This document shows, piece after piece, positions 58,310 through 64,000 of a stretch of DNA of 64,000 bases. The notes under the pieces are model-generated. The model did not search any database, was not told the origin of the DNA, and was given only the letters and a program-made list of their open reading frames with translations. Both the position numbers and the translations under genes were made by a program. Source of the stretch: a bacterium (GTDB taxonomy: Bacteria > Bacillota > Clostridia > Christensenellales > CAG-138); contig JALFDW010000042.1 of the NCBI GenBank assembly GCA_022778545.1, forward strand, positions 1 to 64,000, given 5' to 3'. How positions within the stretch are numbered: the stretch's first letter is position 1; the number at the start of each line of letters is the position of its first letter.

Positions 58310-59317
58310 ATGGCAAACACGATCATCCCGAAAGGGTATCGCTCCACAATGACACTCTATGAAACCCAGGATGCGATCAGCTTCATCAAGCGTTCGTTCC
58401 AGGATGGGCTTGCGCGCGCGCTGCGCCTCAAGCGCGTGACTGCGCCGCTGTTCGTGCAGCCGCAGAGCGGCCTCAACGATGACCTCAACGGCGTGGAGCG
58501 CCCTGTCAGCTTTGATATTCCCTGCGCGGAGACGGAGGCGCAGGTGGTGCACTCCCTCGCAAAATGGAAGCGCATGGCCCTTTACCGCTATGATTTCCAC
58601 CCCGGAAAGGGGCTCTATACGGACATGAACGCCATCCGGCGGGATGAGACGCTCGACAATCTGCATTCCGTTTATGTAGACCAATGGGACTGGGAAAAGG
58701 TGCTCACCCGCGAAACGCGCAACGTGGAAACGCTTGAGAACACCGTGCGTTCTATCGTCGGCTGCGTGTGCGATACGCTCGATGCGCTGAAAGCGCGCTA
58801 CCCGCACATCAACACCACGCTTTCCCGGGATGTGAAATTCATCACCACCCAGGAGCTGCTCGACCGCTACCCGGATCTGACGCCGAAGGAGCGCGAAAAT
58901 GCGATCACCCGGGAATACAAAACCGTTTTCCTGATGCAGATCGGCGGCAAGCTGAGCGACGGCAAACCGCACGATGGCCGCGCGCCGGACTATGATGACT
59001 GGTCGCTCAACGGCGACATCCTGTTCCATTTCCCGCTGTTGGACTGCGCGTTCGAGGTTTCCTCCATGGGCATCCGCGTGGATGCGGAATCGCTCGACCG
59101 CCAGCTGACCGAGGCGGGATGTGATGCGCGCCGCACGCTGCCGTTCCACAGCATGCTGCTTGCGGATCAGCTTCCGCTCACCATCGGCGGCGGTATCGGC
59201 CAGTCCCGCCTTTGCATGCTCCTTATGAACAAGGCGCACATCGGCGAGGTACAATCCTCCATTTGGGATAAGGAAACCATCGAGGCCTGCGAAAAGGCGG
59301 GCATCATCCTGCTGTAA
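58310..59317 (+). CDS. asnA: aspartate-ammonia ligase
   Basis: FIKRSFQDGLARALRLKRVTAPLFVQPQSGLNDDLNGVERPVSFDI; GGGIGQSRLCMLLM. Confidence 0.96.
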   Translation: MANTIIPKGYRSTMTLYETQDAISFIKRSFQDGLARALRLKRVTAPLFVQPQSGLNDDLNGVERPVSFDIPCAETEAQVVHSLAKWKRMALYRYDFHPGKGLYTDMNAIRRDETLDNLHSVYVDQWDWEKVLTRETRNVETLENTVRSIVGCVCDTLDALKARYPHINTTLSRDVKFITTQELLDRYPDLTPKERENAITREYKTVFLMQIGGKLSDGKPHDGRAPDYDDWSLNGDILFHFPLLDCAFEVSSMGIRVDAESLDRQLTEAGCDARRTLPFHSMLLADQLPLTIGGGIGQSRLCMLLMNKAHIGEVQSSIWDKETIEACEKAGIILL

Positions 59318-59499
59318 ACGCCGCACGCGGCGCGGAAAAACGGCTCGGGCACGCTTGCCCGGGCCCGTTTTGCTTTATCGGAATTCACACAGCTTTTTCA
59401 ACAATTATCCGGCATATATGCAGCGTTTGTTCTACACATATCACAGAACGCGTATGGTATAGTACCCATGGAAGCGGGGAAAGGGGGAGACTGGTATGT

Positions 59500-60264
59500 A
59501 TGTATATCGAACTGTTTCTCCTTGATAATCTTGTGATGGATTGCCTGATGCTGCGCATTGCCGCAGTGCTTGGCGCAGGGCGGCTTCCGGCGCGGCGTAT
59601 GCTGCTCGCGTCGGCGCTCGGCGCATGCGGGGCATGGGTGGCGCTGTTTTTTCCACCCCTCGTGTCACTGCCGGGCAAGGCTGTTTCCGGGCTGTTGTTT
59701 GCGCTTGCTTTTCCGGCAAAGAGCCTGCGGGAATATGGCCATGCAGCAGCGGCGGTTTTTGCGGCGGCGTTTTTAACGGGCGGGCTTGTGTTTGCCCTTG
59801 CGCTCTGCTTTGACGGCGGGATGCGCGGCGGCGTAGTGCTTGCGTCGCTGCCGGTGCGTACCGCGCTTTATGCCGCGCTTGCCGCAGCGTTTCTTCCTAA
59901 CCTGATACGCCGCCTCCGGGCGCGGCGTGCGCGTGCGGGTATTCACACGGTGGTCATGCTCTGCGCTGCGGGCCGGGAATACAGGCTGGATGCGCTGACG
60001 GACACGGGCAACGCGCTCGTCGAGCCGCTCAGCGGCAAGCCCGTCATTGTGGCGTATTTGCCGGAGCTTGCGGAATATGCGCATATCCCGATCCCTACGG
60101 TCACAGCGGGCGGAACAGGGATCCTTTATGCGCTCAGGCCGGAGCGGCTCAGCATAAACGGCAGGGAGGGCGAAGCGCTGCTTGCGCTCAGCTCTGTGCC
60201 GCTGCATGGCACGGAAGCTCTCCTGCCGCCGGAGTTGGCGGAACGGACAGAACTGGGAGGATGA
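59500..60264 (+). CDS. spoIIGA: sigma-E processing peptidase SpoIIGA
   Basis: N-terminal TM region MYIELFLLDNLVMDCLMLRIAA, LTDTGNALVEPLSGKPV aspartyl protease-like motif; upstream of sigE. Confidence 0.92.
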   Translation: MYIELFLLDNLVMDCLMLRIAAVLGAGRLPARRMLLASALGACGAWVALFFPPLVSLPGKAVSGLLFALAFPAKSLREYGHAAAAVFAAAFLTGGLVFALALCFDGGMRGGVVLASLPVRTALYAALAAAFLPNLIRRLRARRARAGIHTVVMLCAAGREYRLDALTDTGNALVEPLSGKPVIVAYLPELAEYAHIPIPTVTAGGTGILYALRPERLSINGREGEALLALSSVPLHGTEALLPPELAERTELGG

Positions 60265-60267
60265 GAT

Positions 60268-60975
60268 ATGCGGAAATTCTTTTTTCGGCTGGTTGCCGCA
60301 CTGTACAGGCGCCTTGGTATCGCCTCTCCCCTTTATTATGTGAACACTGGGGAGGCGCTGCCGCCACCGCTCTCAAGGGAGGAGGAAAGCGCATGCATCC
60401 GGGCGCTCGGCGAAGGGGATGAATCCGTGAAGCAGACGCTTATCGAGCGCAATCTGCGCCTTGTGGTATACATTGCGCGCAAGTTTGAGAACACGGGCGT
60501 AAACATTGAGGATCTCATCTCCATCGGCACAATCGGGCTGATCAAGGCCGTGAACACGTTTGATACGACAAAGAAAATCAAGCTTGCGACATATGCTTCC
60601 CGCTGCATCGAAAACGAAATCCTGATGCACTTGCGCCGAAGCTGCCGGCTGAAGCTGGAGGTGTCGCTGGATGAACCGCTCAATGTGGATTGGGACGGAA
60701 ACGAGCTCCTGCTTTCCGACATTCTGGGCACGGACGGTGACCTCGTTTACCGCAGCATAGAGGATGAAGTGGACAGGGAACTGCTTGCGCTTGCCATGAG
60801 CAAGCTGACCCCACGGGAAAAGCAGATCATGGAGCTGCGCTTTGGCCTTTCCGGCAAGCGGGAATATACGCAGAAGCAGGTCGCTGACATGCTCGGCATC
60901 TCTCAGAGCTACATCTCCCGCCTGGAAAAGCACATTATCAAAGTGCTCCGCAAGGAGATCATCTCGATGTCATGA
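60268..60975 (+). CDS. sigE: RNA polymerase sporulation sigma factor SigE
   Basis: [66 protein letters not shown]. Confidence 0.95.
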   Translation: MRKFFFRLVAALYRRLGIASPLYYVNTGEALPPPLSREEESACIRALGEGDESVKQTLIERNLRLVVYIARKFENTGVNIEDLISIGTIGLIKAVNTFDTTKKIKLATYASRCIENEILMHLRRSCRLKLEVSLDEPLNVDWDGNELLLSDILGTDGDLVYRSIEDEVDRELLALAMSKLTPREKQIMELRFGLSGKREYTQKQVADMLGISQSYISRLEKHIIKVLRKEIISMS

Positions 60976-61018
60976 TGCGGAAAATGCCCAGGGTATAACG
61001 GGTGCTTTTGGGCAGAAA

Positions 61019-61047
61019 AAAAGCGAGGGAAATATCCCCCGCTTTTT
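61019..61047. terminator. bidirectional terminator
   Basis: aaaagcgagggaaatatcccccgctttttgc. Confidence 0.7.
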
Positions 61048-61061
61048 GCATTGATTGTAAC

Positions 61062-61604
61062 TTAGTAGTTCTCGGCCTTGAGCTCGAAGTAGGCCTTCGG
61101 GTGCGCGCACACAGGGCAGACTTCAGGTGCGGATTCGCCCACATGGATGTGACCACAGTTGCGGCACTTCCAAACATACACGCCATCGCGGGAGAAGACT
61201 TTGCCTTCATTGATGTTGGCAAGCAGCTTGCGGTAACGCTCCTCATGCTCCTTCTCGATCCGGCCTACGCCCTCAAACAGAAGTGCGATCTGCTCGAAAC
61301 CTTCCTCGCGCGCTTCTTTGGCGAATTTATCGTACATGTCGGTCCACTCATAGTTTTCGCCGCTGGCAGCATCCTCGAGGTTTTCGGGCGTTCCAGGCAC
61401 TTTCCCGCCGTGGAGCAGCTTGAACCACAGCTTGGCATGCTCTTTTTCGTTGCCGGCAGTTTCTTCAAAAATCGCGGAGATCTGGTTGTAACCGTCCTTC
61501 TTCGCGGCGGAGGCATAGTAGCCATACTTCGTGGCAGCCTGGGATTCACCGGCAAATGCGGTCTGGAGGTTCGCTTCGGTTTTGGTTCCTTTGAGTTCTT
61601 TCAT
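61062..61604 (-). CDS. rubrerythrin
   Basis: [52 protein letters not shown]; rubredoxin [22 protein letters not shown]. Confidence 0.96.
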   Translation of the reverse strand: MKELKGTKTEANLQTAFAGESQAATKYGYYASAAKKDGYNQISAIFEETAGNEKEHAKLWFKLLHGGKVPGTPENLEDAASGENYEWTDMYDKFAKEAREEGFEQIALLFEGVGRIEKEHEERYRKLLANINEGKVFSRDGVYVWKCRNCGHIHVGESAPEVCPVCAHPKAYFELKAENY

Positions 61605-61626
61605 TTTTGTTAGCTCCTTTCAAATA

Positions 61627-62016
61627 TTATCCTTGTTTATTATTTGCGCTGCATGCGCTGCAAATACCATGGAAGACGAGAGTCATGCCGGTGATTTCCA
61701 TGCCGGTATGCGCGCCCGCGATGCTGCGGAGGTCGGAGGTCGCCTCTTCCGGAATGTCCGCCGTGCGGCCGCAGCATGTGCAGACCGCATGCATATGCGG
61801 GGCAATATTGCCGTCAAAACGGTCTGGCGCAGAAGGCATCGTTACGCGCTTAAGCTGGCCGCTGTCCGCAAGCTGGTTCAGGTTGCGGTAAACCGTCGCA
61901 AGGCTGACATCCGCATTTTGCGCCCGGAGGCCGGAATAAACTTCTTCCGCTGTGGGGTGGGCGCAGCTGGAGCGCACATAATCCAGCACAAGCTCCCGCT
62001 TCTTCGAGTAGATCAT
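61627..62016 (-). CDS. Fur family regulator (PerR-like)
   Basis: SCAHPTAEEVYSGLRAQNADVSLATVYRNLNQLADSGQLKRV, CTCCGRTADIP, HGICSAC. Confidence 0.93.
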   Translation of the reverse strand: MIYSKKRELVLDYVRSSCAHPTAEEVYSGLRAQNADVSLATVYRNLNQLADSGQLKRVTMPSAPDRFDGNIAPHMHAVCTCCGRTADIPEEATSDLRSIAGAHTGMEITGMTLVFHGICSACSANNKQG

Positions 62017-62029
62017 GTTGCTCTCCCTT

Positions 62030-62052
62030 CTAAGAATGAGAATAATTCTTAG
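62030..62052. promoter_or_regulatory. Fur/PerR-box-like operator
   Basis: ctaagaat-gagaata-attcttag, 8-bp perfect arms, 14 nt upstream of the regulator start. Confidence 0.75.
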
Positions 62053-62200
62053 TTTATTATAGCTGATTTCCAGCATTTGTCAATAGCTTAGATCAATGGT
62101 TTTTTCGTATATGGGGCTTCGGCTCTTGCAAGCGCGGGTGGTGAAGAATATAATAATGGAGAAAAAATGCGGCATAGGCCGTGTGAACGAGGTGGATACA

Positions 62201-62776
62201 ATGGAACCGTATGCGGAGATCAACGCGCAGGTGAATGCCGCGCTGGATGAGCTGTTTGCGGCGGCGGATACGCTGCGCGCAGGCGATATTTTCGTGGTGG
62301 GCTGCTCCACAAGCGAAGTCATGGGCAAGATGATCGGAACGGGCTCGAGCGTGGAGGCTGCAAAGGCCATTATGGACGCGGTGCTGCCGCGCGTGAAGGA
62401 GCGCGGGCTGTTCCTTGCCGTGCAGTGCTGTGAGCATCTGAACCGCTGCCTGGTGGTGGAACGCGCCTGCATGGAAAAATACGGTTTGCAGCAGGTATGG
62501 GTAAAGCCGCAGCTTCACGCGGGCGGCGCGTTTTCCATGCAGGCTGTGGAGCGCTTTGAGGATCATGTGATGGTGGAAGACTTGCGCAGCCGCGCCTCGG
62601 CGGGTATGGACATCGGAGGCACGTTCATCGGAATGCACCTGCATCCCGTTGTGGTTCCCGTGCATGCGAAAACGCGCAGGATCGGCGAGGCCAACCTGAC
62701 GATGGCGCGCACGCGCCCCAAGTATGTGGGCGGCCCGCGGGCGCAATACGATGAAATGCCGCATCCAAAGTATTGA
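62201..62776 (+). CDS. UPF0340/TIGR01440 family protein (YwlG-like)
   Basis: FVVGCSTSEVMGKMIGTGSSVEAAKAIMDAVLPRVKERGLFLAVQCCEHLNRCLVVER. Confidence 0.9.
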   Translation: MEPYAEINAQVNAALDELFAAADTLRAGDIFVVGCSTSEVMGKMIGTGSSVEAAKAIMDAVLPRVKERGLFLAVQCCEHLNRCLVVERACMEKYGLQQVWVKPQLHAGGAFSMQAVERFEDHVMVEDLRSRASAGMDIGGTFIGMHLHPVVVPVHAKTRRIGEANLTMARTRPKYVGGPRAQYDEMPHPKY

Positions 62777-62839
62777 GCATGTGCGCCAAAGACCGCAACG
62801 CATAACGTGAAAAACGCCATGCAATAAATTATTTAAGCG

Positions 62840-62874
62840 AAAAAAGGCAAGCTGTGAAAATGGCTGCCTTTTTT
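62840..62874 (+). terminator. terminator
   Basis: aaaaaaggcaagctgtgaaaatggctgcctttttt. Confidence 0.8.
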
Positions 62875-62924
62875 GCGTAAAAAGTGTTGCGCTTAGAAAA
62901 CAAATCCATTATAATAATATAAGT

Positions 62925-63170
62925 TATCCATAGTTTCGGGTCTGTGGTTGCAAGTCGATGCCAGTCGCAGGCAAAACGATCCACATAAGCGGGGCAAAGT
63001 CCCCGTGAGCATGGTGCGGCTTAGATGTAAGTCCGGCCGGGGCGAAAGCCCCGAGAGAAGCAGTAGTGGGCGGCGTGAATGCCTAGTAGCGAACCTTCCG
63101 GCCGGCGGGTGTGGGGGCAAAGACCAGGTCAGCCGAAGCTTGGAATAACAAAAATAATTTTTACAAGGGG
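62925..63170 (+). ncRNA. candidate large structured RNA (possibly raiA-class)
   Basis: Promoter ttgcgc-N17-tataat at 62887-62915; closing stem ggtct(62939-62943)/agacc(63121-63125); stems tgtgg/ccaca, cggggcaaagtccccg, ggggcGAAAgcccc; duplicated palindromic ccggccgg segments. Confidence 0.6.
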
Positions 63171-63181
63171 ATATCAGACAC

Positions 63182-63454
63182 ATGTTCCAGGACAAGACAT
63201 TGGTATGCAAGGATTGCGGCGCGGAATTCGTTTTCACCGCAGGCGAACAGGAATTCTATGCCGAAAAAGGCTTCCAGAATGAGCCTATCCGTTGCAAAGC
63301 GTGCCGGAATGCCCGCAAGAGCCAGCGCTCGAATGACCGTGAAATGTATGATGCGGTCTGCGCACAGTGCGGCGCGCCCACCAAGATCCCGTTCGTTCCC
63401 AAGAACGACAGGCCCATCTACTGCAGCGCCTGCTTCCAGAGCCGCAGGGGCTAA
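63182..63454 (+). CDS. zinc-ribbon protein (zf-trcl + CxxCxxCC-type)
   Basis: LVCKDCGAEFVFTAGEQEFYAEKGFQNEPIRCKACR; CAQCG...CSACF. Confidence 0.9.
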   Translation: MFQDKTLVCKDCGAEFVFTAGEQEFYAEKGFQNEPIRCKACRNARKSQRSNDREMYDAVCAQCGAPTKIPFVPKNDRPIYCSACFQSRRG

Positions 63455-63558
63455 GAAGCTGACACGCGCCGGTAGAAGAGCGCAAAGACCCCCATGCTTG
63501 GGGCTAATCCCCTTTGTTCCGTTTGATGCGGCAATAACGGTGAATTAGAAAAGGCAGA

Positions 63559-63589
63559 AAAGCTCCGGCAGGGCCGGAGCTTTTTTTGC
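63559..63589 (+). terminator. terminator
   Basis: aaagctccggcagggccggagcttttttt. Confidence 0.8.
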
Positions 63590-63670
63590 GCCTGCCAGCT
63601 GGGAAGGCATGGTTGCATTTCCGCACAATGCTTGCTAAGATAAGAGAAAAATCGGAAAGGGGCGTTCAAG

Positions 63671-64000
63671 ATGAATCAAAGCACGAAGGGGATCCCCAAA
63701 AAAGGGCTTCCGGAAGGCTTTCTTTATGTTGACGAGGTGATCGAGGATTGCATCGTTGACGCAAAATATGCGGGAACGGACAATTTTATGGGCCGCCCGG
63801 CGGCAGGGTATGAGGTGCCGCTCGTGGTCGTTACCAAAGAAGCGGCAGAGCGGCTCGTGAAGGCAGCGGCTGTGTTCCGGGAAAAGGGTTATCTTTTAAA
63901 ATTCTATGATTCCTACCGCCCGCAGCGCGCGGTGGATGACTTCATGCGCTGGGGCGAGGATGCGGAGGATGACCGCCGCAAGCCCGTGCACTATCCCAAC
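63671..64000 (+). CDS. D-alanyl-D-alanine dipeptidase (VanX/DdpX family), 5' part, truncated by window
   Basis: DAKYAGTDNFMGRPAAGYEVPLVV...LLKFYDSYRPQRAVDDFMRWGEDAE. Confidence 0.88.
   Translation, partial: MNQSTKGIPKKGLPEGFLYVDEVIEDCIVDAKYAGTDNFMGRPAAGYEVPLVVVTKEAAERLVKAAAVFREKGYLLKFYDSYRPQRAVDDFMRWGEDAEDDRRKPVHYPN

Noticed and set aside
1-64000. CRISPR arrays, rRNA genes, prophage structural genes
   Set aside because: No regularly spaced direct repeats, rRNA motifs, or capsid, portal or terminase-like proteins were seen

Overview
64-kb window from a spore-forming Firmicute (Clostridia-like; cotJABC, spoIIGA-sigE, T-box leader). Positions 1 to about 8.98 kb look like the right end of a Tn916/Tn1549-type integrative element. 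It carries a sigma-like ORF, an excisionase-type HTH ORF and a tyrosine integrase beside tRNA-Leu(CAA), plus a 41-bp partial tRNA repeat. Its cargo is a PadR/HAAS pair, a duplicated-domain lipoprotein and a small secreted protein with an ABC transporter. The rest is chromosomal: flotillin/NfeD-like genes, T-box-valS, a Crp-type regulator with DMT transporter, a molybdenum-linked cluster (yqeB/yqeC, FecCD-type ABC transporter, XdhC, THEP1-like NTPase) with ModE-like operators, a sigma-54-controlled peptide-use locus (rpoN, EBP, dpp-like ABC, peptidases), tRNA-Ser(CGA), cotJABC, galE, msmX/ugpC-like ATPase with a structured leader, ftsH, LCP protein, asnA, spoIIGA-sigE, perR-rubrerythrin, a structured ncRNA candidate before a zinc-ribbon gene, and a truncated vanX-like gene. 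The strongest candidates for new biology are the ABC/secreted-protein cargo of the element, the ModE-box-controlled FecCD-type transporter, the self-contained sigma-54 peptide locus, and two unassigned structured RNAs (about 53.2 and 63.0 kb). No database search or folding was run; family names come from recognising protein motifs.
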